From NCBI GenBank assembly GCA_030770545.1, contig CM061102.1, positions 6,995,501-7,059,500 of the forward strand: a stretch of 64,000 bases of DNA, in the 5' to 3' direction. Both the position numbers and the translations under genes were made by a program. This document shows, in pieces, positions 1 to 12,445 of this stretch (the first letter of the stretch is position 1; each line of letters opens with the position of its first letter). The stretch comes from Macropodus opercularis. Its lineage: Eukaryota; Chordata; Actinopteri; Anabantiformes; Osphronemidae. Under the pieces are notes generated by a model. That model saw only the letters and a list, made by a program, of their open reading frames with translations. It had not been told where the DNA came from and did no database searches.

Positions 1-1092
1 AATCATTGAGGTCAATGCTGCAAATACACATTCAGAACATATATATTTGATACATTGTCAGGGTTAAATCAGCTCAATTAAGTAATTAATTAACTAATAA
101 ACATTTACCCTGTAATTTCTTTTAATAGCAACAAGCTAAGCTAAGCTCACAAATGTTCACCTTATTTCAAAATTTCAAGTTGCAATACTAAGTGTGATTT
201 AATCCTAAGGCTTCACCCCAAAAAACACAAGAGCAGAATAAGTGTTTGAAGTGTTTATATGTGCAAAACGTTTAACTATAATAAAATGGTATATGTGTTG
301 TAAATATAAAATTAAATTTGACATTTTAGCTTGGAAGTATTTCCTCCTGTGTTTCTGTTACTTTCTATTTCAAGTATCTCTATTATATTTGTTACCATCT
401 TCTCTTGTCTCGTCAGCTCAGCAGGCAATTTTGGACCATGAATTCGTTATTAATGAATAATAAATATCAGCAGTTATGATACTATTGATTTTTATGTGTG
501 TTTGTTAAGAAGAAGCTTTTCTCTGTTGTACAACAGCAGTTCAGGCCCTGTTCCCTTTGGAGCAACCTAATACAGGCCGACTGGTTGTGACTGTCAGGGG
601 AGTTTGAGGAGGGTCCAGAGGGTCTCACAATAAAAAAACTAAACTAAACAGAGCTTAGTATTTCACCTTTTATTATTTGATACTTCCCACTGAGGACAAA
701 CTTGCTTACAGTAGAGACAGACCAATATTTAATACTCTGAAAAGTGCAAGTGTAAGTCAGGTATAAAGGGTTTATCAGCAAATTATTCAATAAGTTAAGC
801 TTTTGTCTGTGTTCTGCAATACATCAGCTAAAAGTGTTTGACCTTTAGTTTTTAACCAACATTTTATGAATATTTCAAATGTCTTCACATCCTGTGATTT
901 AAATCTTGTTCAGCATTTAGTCTGTTTCACAACCGATCTATCGTTTGCCTTTTAGACGCAGGCAGAAAAAAAGTTGACTTTTTTTGAGTAGCATTTTACA
1001 TTTGTCAATATTTAGGGATATTTCTTGCCAACCAGACGGTGGCTGGCATGAAAAAGAATGTAGTACATGGCTTCATCAAAAATAAAGAAATG

Positions 1093-1094
<2 letters not shown>
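1..1094. other. AT-rich intergenic sequence
   Basis: No gene, RNA or repeat could be recognised. The sequence is AT-rich with scattered TAATTAAT motifs (for example near 80-100) and a short AGCTA tandem at about 133-146. A 72-residue frame at 242-460 is hydrophobic and AT-driven, with no family motif. Confidence 0.4.

Positions 1095-1127
<33 letters not shown>
1095..1127. repeat. (AT)n microsatellite
   Basis: Perfect AT dinucleotide run of about 33 bases. Confidence 0.95.
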
Positions 1128-1128
<1 letters not shown>

Positions 1129-3129
1129 CTATGCAATCAGTGTTAACAGTTTATCAAGTTTTCCTGAGACAAAGTGATGCAATGCATATTAGACTTATAT
1201 TATTATACTTATAAAGGACAACCAATATTAGAATTAAAATATTCCTGTAGGTAGCGACACCAATTTTAAGTAATCATTGCATCGATGGGGTGTTATTTCA
1301 AAGACTGTTGGCTGAAAATAGAGTTTTTACCGTTTTTTAGCGTTGTACACTGAGGAGCACCTGCACACTCAATTACATAGTTTAATAATTAAAAACTACA
1401 AAAAATTGCTCAGTGTTTTCCTCTATTGGCTGGTGTTTCTCATGTGATCTGGCCTCCTCCAGACTCCACCCTGGCTGCTGTTGTTGTTGTGGATGAGTGG
1501 TTAAAAGAGTTTTTTTCCCCAGACAGCCATAGTTAATTGTTTAATTTAAATAATTAAGAAAACGGGAGGCCTCATTTCTTCCACTGTGTCGGATCCAAAC
1601 AAGATCAAAACGGATTGCAGCTCGTCTGCGGCGTGAACCAGCAGAGGGATGACGCACACGCACATTCTGAGTCACATTCTCATTCCCAGTCTTTAGTCAG
1701 CCAGTGTGTTCACCTCCTAATGATGTGATGTGATCCCCTCCACTGCAGGTCCATGCTGAGATCAGTGTCTGGTGTCATCTCACATATGACTTAATGTTTG
1801 TTTTCAAGGACAATTTGTCACTGGCTTCTCTGAGGTGCACATGGTTTATTTTCACCCGTAGTCAGTATCGATCAGGCATAACATTACACCTACTGACAGA
1901 TGAAGGGAGGACCACTTCATCAAGGCACCTGTTCTGGGAATAATTGGGCAGCAAGACTTTTTTTGTCCTTAAAGTTGATGTGTTAGAAGCAAGAAAAATA
2001 GGCAAGTGTGAGGATCTGAGTTTGACAAAGGCCAAATAGCAATGGCTGGAAAAATGGGTCAGAACATCTCCAGAACTGCAGCTGTTGTGGGGTGTTTTCA
2101 GTCTGTAGTGTTTGTTGTCCACCAAGAAAAAATAAAATAAGAAAAGCAGTGAACCGATGCCAAGGTCACGGACGATCAAGTCTCACCGATCCAACAGACG
2201 AACTGCTGTAGCTCAAACTGTGGAAGTTAAAGAGTCTGAAGAAGACAAAGCAGCAGAGGCGTTGTGATGCTATTTCGACATGTATGTCTACCATTGTTTA
2301 TGTGCTCCCTGACGGCTGTGGCCTCTTCTGGCAGCATAATGTGCCCTGCCACAGTTCTCCTACGCAGCCACCTGTGTGGAAGTCCTGCAGCTTTGTTGTG
2401 CCATCCATCCCGGTCTTTTAAAGTGACCCACATCACCGTTGTCCAGTGAGTTTTCCAAATCGTGCTTTTAATGTCCAATCATCTCTCCATTTGTTCCCAT
2501 GCACGTTAGAGGACTGGAAAAATAAGACTGCCAGGAATTTTAATAATTACATTCCCCAGAGTTAAAAGATGGCTGAATCAACACATTCATCGCTGACTCC
2601 AGTTTTTCTAGATCCTTGCTGCTGCCAGACAGGATTTCTTATGCTTTTACATTTGAATTTGTCTCTTGTTGTTCACCCATTTCCCACTGGTGTCTGTATC
2701 AAGCAGTAGAACATCATTTGGACAGAATGAATCTACTTTGTCTCGTCTCTTGTTGCAAGCTCACTAGGCGCCTTTGAAGCAAAAAAAAAAAAAATCTTGA
2801 AGGTACCGATACAGAAATGGAGAGCTTCCAAAATGAAGTCGACTGCAAACTTCCAGACCCTCTGCAATCCCTCGTGCACAAACCATTCTGGTTGGAAAAC
2901 CTGCATCTCAGTCTCATTCAGCGCCAGCGGGACGTATAAACATCAAGTGAACTGGAAAGTGGTCTGTATGGTTTTGGGTCCCTCATCAGCACATGGGAGA
3001 CCTAGCGCTGCCTTGTGATAGCACACAGGCTGCCCAGAAGGGAAGCACAGTCTGTACAAATAAGCAGTAGCTTTTAATTCCTCTCTCTCTTTCGGATTAC
3101 TCCATCCACTTCTCCCCAGCTTGTGTTTT
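1128..3129. other. Intergenic sequence without recognisable genes
   Basis: Mixed composition. The opposite-strand frames at 1862-2478 have no conserved motif or splice context. Short CNE-like patches are possible, but nothing is strong enough to define. Confidence 0.4.
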
Positions 3130-3260
3130 CCATGAAGTGAGGAAGCACATTTTCATAAATAGACCTTGGCCAAGCGCTGCAGAGATAAAATTTTAATGAA
3201 GCTCAGAGTCTTGAGTGCAGCGCTGGGGCCTTGGAGAATCCGCCCTCTGTTACATTACTA
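3130..3260. promoter_or_regulatory. Candidate conserved non-coding element
   Basis: Compact non-repetitive block with TTTCATAAATAGACC, TTTTAATGAAGCTCAG and two copies of GCGCTG within about 60 bases. No ORF. Inferred only from texture. Confidence 0.22.
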
Positions 3261-3626
3261 TGGCTTTCTCTTTCTCTCCCTTCTGTCTCTCTCTCGCTCT
3301 CAAACACACATGTTAATGCGAACGTGTGAGTACATGGATGTGTAGGTGAGAGTGTGTGTTTGGGATTAAGAATGATGTTGATGTGTGTGTGTTGCCAGGG
3401 AGGCAGTGGAGATCTAATTTGTGTGCATCTTTTGTCCAGTTATTATTTATTGCATCTTCAGGAGGATCGACCCACGTGAGCATCCCGTTATGGAGATGAA
3501 AACCAAGTTCACGCTGGCAGCCAACACACACATACAGCCGCTGCTGACAAACGGTGGAAGTGTTTGACTTTGTCGATGTCGATTTATTAGCGAGGTTTGT
3601 AAATAAATGCTTCATTTCAGTCATCT

Positions 3627-3631
<5 letters not shown>

Positions 3632-3686
<55 letters not shown>
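3632..3686. repeat. (CA)n microsatellite
   Basis: Perfect CA dinucleotide array of about 55 bases. It produces a run of Thr-His in an otherwise unsupported frame. Confidence 0.97.
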
Positions 3687-3688
<2 letters not shown>

Positions 3689-3899
3689 GAATACTGCAGT
3701 GGATCCTACCAGTGGAAGACATTGTTCATGGGTGAAAGCTAATTCACAAAGTGAATTTAAAAAAAAAAAGTAACAATAACCTCACATCCTCCTTCTACAA
3801 AAGCCTCAGAGGTCAGTCCACCAGTAACAGCTCACCATTTAAAAATCCTCCAGAGAGAAGGTTGTGACTGGATGGATGCTGATGGTGTGTGCGTGTGTG

Positions 3900-4035
3900 G
3901 GTAGTGGCTGCGATGCATATGAGGCTGTAATTAAAACATGGAGACGGTAATTATGAACATTGTATAACTAATCAGGCCTAATGAGCATCGGGGGCGGGCA
4001 AGGCTGTGATCAAACGGCCGAGTTATGAGGCTTAA
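3900..4035. promoter_or_regulatory. Candidate conserved non-coding element
   Basis: Dense homeodomain-like cores (GTAATTAAAA, GGTAATTATG, ATAACTAATCAGG, CCTAATGAG) embedded in non-repetitive GC-containing sequence, with no reading frame. This texture is typical of vertebrate developmental enhancers; conservation is untested. Confidence 0.3.
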
Positions 4036-6820
4036 TGGGCGGAGAGAAGCATGACAGTCCCACCGTCGGCACCACCGCGTCGTTGTTTTTCATTGTGGAG
4101 GAAATAACGAGAAACGAAAAATATGAGAAAGTCATGTTAGTGAAAAGAGCTAAATTGAGACGTGTTATTATTTTTAATTATTGTTATTTTTTATTATTAG
4201 CATTATTATCAATTACCTTATGCGTGTACAAAACTGTTACAGGACCAAGTGAACACATTCCAGACGCAATGAAAAATGCATTGGCATGAATTATGAAAAC
4301 CATAACAATATCGTAGCAGCAATATCAATATTTACACAACAGGATTCCCAGATCCTGGGAAACCCTTCTTTAGCTTAAGGAAGAAAAAAAGAAGAGTATG
4401 ATAGGTTTAGAAAAGCAAAACAGGCCTCTTGTCTCTGTGCCACGGTCCACAGCGAATAAATAAATAATAATAATTTGGATGAAAGAAAATACGGAATAAA
4501 TCGCAGTCGGATTTTTGTTATTTATTGATTGTGAGTGACTTGTGGTCTTGGACGGTTTGAATGGGGCACGTGTCACGGGAAGTGATTTTCAGTAAGACAT
4601 TCAAATTGAACTACGTGTCTAGCGTCACTCCCCCGTTGGCCTCTACGTCGTTTGTCGAACTTAACCTTAAATATGCGATTTCAATTCTTATCAATAATGT
4701 AGCACACAGCCGCCATTTAAATATTCATTTTTCATTTACACTGCGTTCATGGAGACAGTAGCTTATATTTGCTTGGTAAAGTTAACATGAGTCATATGTT
4801 CTGTTAAAATTAAAACATTTGAGAAAATAGCTGCTGCGCTGCGGACGTTTAATCTCCTCTCAACCTGTAACTGCATGTTTATTTAATGTGCGTGAGAGGA
4901 GAGGAACCTCATCGCCGTGTGCGCGCTGCGTGTGCGTAACACACGGGCACCAATTCTAAATAACTTACACCACACACGACGCGCAGGTTCCAAATATCAC
5001 CCACCAACATGCACGCGCATAAAACAAGGACATGGAGAAGAAAAAAAGAATGAAATAAGTAAATTCTTCTGTTTGTAGTTGGTTATGTTGCGTCTATTAT
5101 TAGTATGTATGTATATTATTTTATTAGCTCTATATTACAACGACAATGTATATTAAATTATTATTATTATTATTATTATCATCTTCGGTTAATTAGGAGC
5201 ACTAACATGCACGACAAAGGGGAAAAAAACTTAATAAATGTTACAGGTTACGGCAAAATACAGTAAAATGTACATTAATGAATAAAAGTCAATTAAGAAT
5301 GCGAAAAAATTGCTACAAATCTGCCAGTGGTGACTTTTAAGAAAGAAATAAACATAGCAACAATTTTAATTACTTGTCCAGTTTAGCCATTTCTCATTTG
5401 CATATAATTAATAAAAGCGTGCTTGTGATTTACATGACTTTTGATATATTTTCATCCCAATTCGTCCTCCCACGCACCAGTACACACCACCACATCGGAA
5501 TTATTTATACAGCATCCCTCCTCCAGCCTCTGCTGGATGCGTATCACCGCCGCATCAGAAGCATAAATAAGAAACAGCACGGAAGGTTAATCACAGAGCC
5601 CCCAGGCCGCGGAACCGTCAGACCACAGCTGACCGGAAACATCTGCATCGTTTCAGAACCGATGGCTGCAGCCTGAGAAACAGCCCAGTGCGCCAGGTGT
5701 GAAGAGCTGCATTAAAAGGAACATCAGCTGGTTTTGTTGTGACATTGAAAGTGGCGACGTTTAGGTTATTTCAACCAAACTCTATGTAGTTGTCTCTATT
5801 AGCGTTCAGATTGTTTTTGACGCAGACAGTCAACACGTGAAACAATTTTTACTTAGCTGGAGTCTCCAAACCCCCCCAACAGAACCGATCCAAGTCTCCA
5901 TTTAGAAAAAAACGGACTGGAAGAAACCAAATATAAATACGAACTTCCACTTAATTCAGAGAAATATGTTCAAAGAGAGGCACTGGTATGGGCCTCTCTA
6001 ATCATGTCTCATCAATAATGCATTTTAAAACTGACAGGATGCCCGAAACGCAGAGCGGCTACAACATGAAGCCCCGTTCCTCCGACGGACACCGGCTAAA
6101 CTTCAGCGTTTAGTTACAGTACAATTTTAATGAAATTAAATTTATTGATGGTGGAGAGCAGAGTTCTGGTTTCAGCCGCAGAAGCTCAGACACTGTGAAA
6201 ACTGTAAATGGATTTGAGCTCGGGTTGCTGCAGTGTATGAAATCGCCATAAATTCATGCTGCTGCTTAGATTTTTAATCAAGATCAAGAACTGCCTCACA
6301 AATAACAATACACCTAATTAAACAAAGAAAACGCGCCGTTTTCTAAGGAATTTAATCACATAGTTGTCCAGGTGTCTATGAATGTAACCATGTGACAGGT
6401 TTAAGATTCTGCAGGTATATCACATTTATTCACAGAATGCACTGCTGAACCGGTTTATATGTTAAATTGTAAAAAGTAAAAACCTAAATAAAACCATTCT
6501 GTAAATAAAAACATGCTATACGAGTTATAATCCTTCACCGCTACAGGATCGCTGGACCTGTGCAGTTTTAGCACAAACACCACCACCACCACCAACATAC
6601 TGGGAAAATAAGGCAAAACAGCCCGGATGAAACACTTGGAATTGGGCTGCTGGGACACTTTGATTAAAAAGCAAACTCATCTTCTCAGCAGTCCCTTTTA
6701 AAGTGCAACAAACCGACAGAAACAAACTGACAGAGAAACCAATAATTGGTATGTGTGTGTAGAGGTTGGATGGATGTGCATATGAGGGTGTGTGTGTGGT
6801 TGGGAATTGTGTTTAGGGAT
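4036..6820. other. AT-rich intergenic sequence
   Basis: Mostly AT-rich, with an (ATT)n run at about 5157-5179 and a (CCA)n run at about 6581-6596. A CpG-bearing patch lies at about 4895-5020, and a mixed block at about 6030-6250 could be regulatory. No gene is recognised. Confidence 0.4.
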
Positions 6821-7135
6821 TTGCTCCTTGTGGACCGAGTTGCTTTATTTCTCTGCCCTATATACGGTATCTGTCCGCCTTTACTTGCCCGCTCCTTCCC
6901 TCTCTGCTCTGGAGGCTGAGGCTGCTGTTGAAGGGATGTATGAGGCGCTACTTTCTTGTCTAGGTGATGAATAATGTAGGGCTCAGAGGCCAGCAAGTTT
7001 CCAGTTAAATACCAATTTGCTTAACCAGTGTTTCCAGCCTCTGCCAGCTTCACTCAGTATAGTGGGGAGCCGCATCAGCCTTTGGTATTTAAAAGAAAGA
7101 CCTGTAGTTGGAGGCTGCTAATGAACAGTCACACC
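6820..7135. promoter_or_regulatory. Candidate conserved non-coding element
   Basis: Non-repetitive block with TTCCAGTTAAATACCAATTT, AACCAGTGTTTCCAGCC and GGCTGCTAATGAACAG. The frames here lack splice sites and motifs. Low-confidence texture call. Confidence 0.22.
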
Positions 7136-8155
7136 GTGGAAACTCACCGCATCTTACTGTAGACATTAAATTAGCAACAAAAGGCAGAAAGATGCTAATG
7201 TGATGCTGATCAGGTGGAGACAACTAGCTTTGCAGACCAAGGAATCACACATCATGGACATCCAAGACCAGAATTACTTGTTAAAAAGTTACTCAAGTTT
7301 GTAGTTCGCTGGGCATCGCCTTTAGTTGCTGCTTGTTTGTGGTCATTCAGCCTTCAATAAGCAAAATGTGACGACGTATATGTGTCGATTCGAGACTTGC
7401 TGGCAGCCACACTTGCCTTGTTATAACGGAGCCATGTTCATCAGATGAAGCAGTTTACTTTGTGTCATCAGCTGTTCCTTCCTTCCTCTGTACTTTTCTC
7501 TTCGATAAGGTTACATTTCTCCTGGTTTGTGAGGAAGATGAGGAGTTACTTAATTACATTTCATAGGGTGGTTGTAAGGAAGCAAAAACATAATGAAAAT
7601 GCACGTTTGTCTCCTTTTTCCATCTCACCTCACCTCATGCGACCCTACATGCGGATCAAACAAACGCCGCAACAAGAAGCGGAGTGAGGTCAGCTGCCCC
7701 ACAGCTCCTCGTTCACAAACAAGCAGCGGGAGCCTGAACGTCAGGTCGAACGTCAAGCAGAGTCCCTGCTGAGTCCAAAGCAGCTCAGCTTCCTTCTGGG
7801 TGAGGATTTAAGGCTAGAATGCTGCTCCATACCGTGTGTAATGACCGCCTGTGGCCCCTGGGTCGTTCTGTCATCCCCCCTTTTCCTCTCCCCTCCTATT
7901 TCAGTAATCAGCTCACTGAGGCGGGATGCAGAACAGAATCAGTCCTCCCTGCTGCCAACCCTGAAAAAGTAAACACTGCCTCTCCGTTCCCTCGCCAATT
8001 GTTATTCATAGAGTGGATAAATATTTAATTCCATCTAAGGATACCTTTTGTTAACAGAATTACCGTACAAGCCTTGTAGCCCATAAATCCCTCTATGAAT
8101 TCAAATTCTTTTCGTTCCAAATTCGTGTTTGGGTGCAGTCCTTCTGCTGGTGAAT
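7136..8155. other. Intergenic sequence without recognisable genes
   Basis: Mixed composition with no repeat or exon recognised. The short frames at 7445-7687 and 7819-8028 show no family motif. Confidence 0.4.
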
Positions 8156-8770
8156 GTGTGTGAGAGAGTGGTGATCGGAGGACTGAAGAGAAAAGGAAGG
8201 AGCAGAAGGAGGACATGGATGAAGTGGAGTGAGAATGAGAACAGCAGGTTGGGGAGGACAGAGAAAAAAGGATAGAGAACTACAATGAAAAGTGCAAGAT
8301 GGAGGACGGAGAAGGGGAAGTAGGTGTGTTGCTCAAGAGATGAGGAGCAAAAGATGGTGCAAGGGAAGCAGAGGAAGCAAAGAGAAGGTTGGAAGGCAAC
8401 AGTGGGGTTGTGGTGAAAGAGTAGCAGGAGTTTTATTTTGTGTAGAGGAACAATAGGAACAGGAGGATGAATAAAAGAAGGAAACATGGAAGATGCAGTA
8501 AACACGAGTAAGTGCAGGAGGTGATAGAGAGAAAGATGAAGCAGTGAAGGAAATGGAAACCAGGAGGCAACTAGACAAATCCAGCTAGAATGCCAGCTAG
8601 GCATAGCTAGAAACACAGAGAAAGGAAGAGGAGAAAATGTAACATAGAAGAAGAACATAACCAAAACAAGAGAGAGGAGAGGTCAGCAGAGGAAGGAGGA
8701 AGTATGCAAAGCAGGCTAAAGATGGTGGAGAAATTAACAGGACAAAGTGAGAAAGTACTTGTGAAACAGA
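8156..8770. repeat. Long purine-rich tract
   Basis: More than 600 bases strongly biased to A and G on the plus strand, with irregular GGAGGA, GAAGAA and AGAGAAA runs. The complementary strand encodes a 187-codon Ser/Leu/Phe/Pro-rich frame that is a by-product of the bias, not a gene. Confidence 0.7.
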
Positions 8771-8779
8771 AGTAGACAG

Positions 8780-9260
8780 AGGAGCAGCATGCTTCATTGA
8801 TCTGAAGCCTGAAAATCCAGACTCCCTCGATTCTTTATATTCCTTTTGAACCATAAATAATGGATTGATGAGTTCTGATGAGAACATTAACACGGGGATG
8901 AGCTTAATGAGCACACGGACTGTAAACGATCTGATGGATTAACACTGCAATCACCCAAATGAATCACCATGATCCCAAACAAAAAGATGTGGGAGCCCAT
9001 TGATTCCAAATAAAGCCGTTTTTTGATTCCTGATAAAAGGCCGGGGAACGAGTCAATAATTTTCCTCCTGTTTCAACCACAGACTCATTTCATCGACACA
9101 TTTGTTTGGTCAGCCGCTGGAGATTGAGACCTGTTGAAGCCACTGTTCAAGAGAGCCCGAAGGCTGTTGGCTCACCATGAAAGTTTAATCAGCCTCACTC
9201 TGTGTTATTATTCGTTCACCCATCATTTTTAATGAAATTCTTTTTTTATAATTCCCCTAA
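8780..9260. promoter_or_regulatory. Candidate conserved non-coding block
   Basis: About 480 bases of non-repetitive sequence between a purine tract and a T-rich run, carrying ACCATAAATAATGGATTGATG, GGGATGAGCTTAATGAGC, ATTGATTCCAAATAAAGCC, AAAGTTTAATCAGCC and TTTTTAATGAAATTC. There is no coding potential. It is one of the stronger enhancer-like textures in the window. Confidence 0.3.
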
Positions 9261-9699
9261 GCAGGTCTGAACGGATGGTGTGGAAGTCGGTATGCGTTTC
9301 TCATGAAGCAAAAAGGTTTCAATTGGGGCTTTTGATAGCTCTTAATAATATCCCCATGGTTGATGGGTGAAATCAAATAGAATGATGAGGCTTTGATTTA
9401 TGTCCCGAACATCAAACTGGCGTGTGCGTAGCAGAAGCAGCTCGTTTGACGTGTTCCTCTGGAAAAAAATAATATCCTTTGCCTGATTCAGGAGCTTTTG
9501 AATTAGCGTGATCACAAAGATTTTAGTGCAGCACTCTGTCAGCCACACGTCACGAGCTGCGTCTGAGGGTGAGAGATGACGAGGTGCCCGGCTTTACTGA
9601 GCACCATTACAAATTCACACTAACCGACAGAGCCACCGCAGCCTACAAACAGACAAGACGATTCAAATCACTAGGCTGCTCAGTAGGAAAGCACCTGGT
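9261..9699. other. Intergenic sequence without recognisable genes
   Basis: No exon, repeat or RNA gene is recognised. An ATG-lacking frame at 9342-9548 on the minus strand has no motif. Confidence 0.35.
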
Positions 9700-10235
9700 C
9701 AGACTGATGAACGAGAGAAGGAGAGGACCCGAAAGCACAACACAAAAATGTTCATCATTTACTAAAGATGAAGGGAAAGGTGGAAGCTACGAAACACAAA
9801 CAGGATAATATAGATAACATTCAAAACTCAAAATCTCTGCCAAACAGAAAACTAGTTCAAAGTCATAACTAAAGTCACTACTATGAAGGAGGAACTCACT
9901 AAAATAAGGAAACGTAGAGTCCTAACTAAGAAATAAAACAAAGGTGGAACTAACAGGTAACACAAGCCAATGAACACAGAGACCAAGCACAAGATCCACA
10001 CCAAGACAACAGAGCATACAAGAACATTTAAGCAATGAAAGACGTACATACCAACAAAGTAGCAGCTTTAACCACGAGTGGAAGAGCATCTTAAATATAT
10101 GACATGGGAGCAGGTGCAGATTACCAAGAACTAGGAAGAGGAAGCAAACCGGAAGTGATGTCACAGCAGCAGAAGAAGAAACAACCAAACCAAACGAAAG
10201 CGCCCCCAGCAGGCAGAGGGCTGAACTGTGGCACA
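9700..10235. mobile_element. Probable old interspersed repeat (unclassified)
   Basis: The A-rich, G-poor plus strand with GAACACAGAGACCAAGCAC, GCAGGTGCAGATTACCAAGA, GGAAGTGATGTCACAGCAG and AAAGCGCCCCCAGCAGGCAG resembles a widespread fish repeat in which CGCCCCCTGCTGGCAGAGG precedes a terminus. Boundaries and class are uncertain and no terminal repeats were found. The identification is by recollection of the motif pattern. Confidence 0.35.
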
Positions 10236-10470
10236 TTCACAGTAATGTGGTTTTGTAATAACTTTCATTATAGTTGCTGTGGCAGTCATTTCTATTGTTT
10301 ATGGTCTTTAGCACAGCTGAAATCTTTGCGCAGTTAATGTGTTTATATTACTAATCAAAAGCATTTAATTCACACAAAACACATTTGCATCTGAGACAAA
10401 CACGGACACGGAGGGAAAGAAATATGCCTCTGTTTTTTATTTAAAAATTTTTCTTTCATTTTCTTTCATT

Positions 10471-10528
10471 GTAAGGTCTTAAACCTTACTTGTAAATTAG
10501 CGCTATATAAATAAATTTGAATTGAATA
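10471..10528 (+). mobile_element. LINE/SINE 3' tail fragment
   Basis: TTAGCGCTATATAAATAAA followed by TTTGAATTGAAT is the hallmark 3' end of common teleost L2-type LINEs and their SINEs, which end in ATTGAATTGA units. Only the tail remains. Confidence 0.65.
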
Positions 10529-11019
10529 TTATACTCTTACAATAATCATGTTGGTTTTATTACAAATCGTAATTAAATAATATGTTTTGGGGTTATTTTG
10601 TTTAGATGTACAAATCCTGTAACTCTTTAGCTCCAGCAAAATGTTTAAATCTAAACTTAACCGAAACAATATTACTACAAGGTCTAGATAGTTCTTTCTG
10701 CTGTATATCAAATATAGAAAACGATTAATAATATAATAATATTAATAACTTATTACAGCTAAAATAAAAGCTAAACTTTTGCTCAATACTCTTTATCATT
10801 TTATATAATAAAACATAATAAGGACTAAACATTGACATACAGAAGCATGAGAATCAAAACTGAAATATTAGGACTATCCTCTTCACAGCCTCTAGTTGAA
10901 CAGGTGGTGGGTTGAGTCATGGATGATGGAGGTTACGTACGGGTGTGTGTGTGTGAAATGGTGGCTGAGCGACGATGGTGATGGAGGAGCCACTTTCGCT
11001 GCTGAAGAGCCAGAGTGGA
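10529..11019. other. AT-rich intergenic sequence
   Basis: Very AT-rich to about 10860, then a GT-rich patch (10940-10960). No gene is recognised. Confidence 0.4.
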
Positions 11020-11190
11020 GCGAATGTCCTCTCTGATTAGCGGCGCCGCGTTTGAATGCACTAATGCACCTCGCTATTAGCATGTTTCTGCTGGTTGCCA
11101 CGGGCGGTGCTGTGCCGCCTCCCCATTTGACATGTCAGAACGCATATCAGTCACGGAACGCCGTGGCCTGTAGGCTTCGCATCACTAAGA
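11020..11190. promoter_or_regulatory. Candidate conserved non-coding element
   Basis: CpG-containing non-repetitive block with CTGATTAGCGGCGCCGCG, GCACTAATGCACC, GCTATTAGCATG and CATTTGACATGTCAG. No reading frame with exon features. Confidence 0.28.
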
Positions 11191-11479
11191 CAGAGAACGT
11201 GTGAGGGCAGCAAGTGCGTCAGTGAGTGTGTTCTTGTCCGTAGTTGAGTTTTATCTCTTTGGAATGAGGATGTTTTTATGGGGTGAGGTGGTTTTAGCAG
11301 ATTGCAGTCTGTTCCGAGGCTTAGTTCAAGGTGCTTTCGATTTAAATGGGGCTGTGGTCCAACTCTTAATTAGTTGGTCGCAGTTAGTCTTTTCCTTGAT
11401 GCAGATTCAAAACATGGCTCAGTCACCCAAGAAAAGGGGTAGTTTCAGCTCCAGCTGGAATTATGGACAACTTTATTTA

Positions 11480-11960
11480 GGCTTACTGTGATCTGTGTTT
11501 GCTTTTGATCCTGTTTTGCTTATAGTCACAAGTAGTCAGCTCTTCTCTGCTAAGTTCCATGTGTACATTGCCCCTGTGATAAACACTCGCCTCTGGTCCT
11601 TGGCTGAGTCAGGTTCCCCTCTACCTTATTTTAAAGTAAGAACAATGTGCTTTTGCTTTCACTTTGGTTTATTCTCTCTGTGTCAGGTTCCAGGAGGAGC
11701 TCTGCTCAGCTTAGTTAAGGTGATTTTTCTGCTTGATGTCAAGAGTAATTTCCCTCCTTGCCACCATGTGCCCTCTGCCCCTTGTTGAAGTTTTCTCTTC
11801 TTGACTCATGGGTTGTGTGTATCTTTCTTCATCCTGTTGGCCTGTAGCACTAAGCGTTGTCATTTTAGGCCAGACCCATGACTGTTCTTTCACATTACTA
11901 CTTTGTGCTCAGCCTTGACAAAGAGCCCGTTAAATTGATGTAGGAGTCAGGACGCGCTTT
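11480..11960. mobile_element. Possible old interspersed repeat (unclassified)
   Basis: T/C-rich plus strand with repeated phrases such as GATCCTGTTTTGC, GTGTCAGGTTCC, CATGTGCCCTCTGCCCC and CATCCTGTTGGCC. These resemble a family of diffuse fish repeats seen in either orientation. No terminal repeats or target duplications were identified. Confidence 0.25.
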
Positions 11961-12213
11961 CTCTGGCTTCAGCATATTCCAGTAGTGCAAACCTTAGAGG
12001 GCTAATGCTTGAAAGTACAACATAGAATCTGGACTATGAAACACTGAGAGAATGAAAGACAGATGCACAATGTATGTGGCCTATGTACAAGTCTGTTGAC
12101 TTGATTTTGTGTACCTTTGATCTGATGTTTTTTTCTCATTTAAGTTAGACTTCAATTTTAAAGAAGGCTACAGGAAGAAACAACCTTTTCTGTAGCCTGC
12201 TCTTTATTTAACA

Positions 12214-12445
12214 GCCCTTCCTATTTCAACATGACAATGCCCCCAGGCACAAAGTCAGCTCCATAAAGAAATGCTTTTCTTCCAGTTGGGAATGTAGGAA
12301 CTTGACTGGCCTGCACAGAGCGCTGCCCTCCATCCTTTACTGTACATTAGGAGTGAACTGGAATGCTGACTTTGAGTTAGCCCTGTTTATGTATCCGTCG
12401 GTGACTCACTTTACTTATGCTCTTTGCTAAATGGGAGCAAGCTGG
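12214..12445 (+). pseudogene. Tc1/mariner transposase fragment, degenerate
   Basis: One frame from about 12215 reads FQHDNAPRHKVSSIKK, matching the core of Tc1-family DDE transposases around the second catalytic Asp (QHDNAPVH-type motif). It is followed by a clear nucleotide echo of the region that normally encodes LDWPAQSPDLNPIEHLW, here scrambled by substitutions and indels so the catalytic Glu is lost. Further on, GAACTGGAATGCTGAC and ATGCTCTTTGCTAAATGGGA still align with the family's C-terminal part. The 5' half and inverted terminal repeats were not found. This is a dead copy. Confidence 0.75.

Noticed and set aside
8101..8664. 187-codon minus-strand frame
   Set aside because: Entirely inside a purine-rich tract. 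The product is a Ser/Leu/Phe/Pro low-complexity string with no domain.
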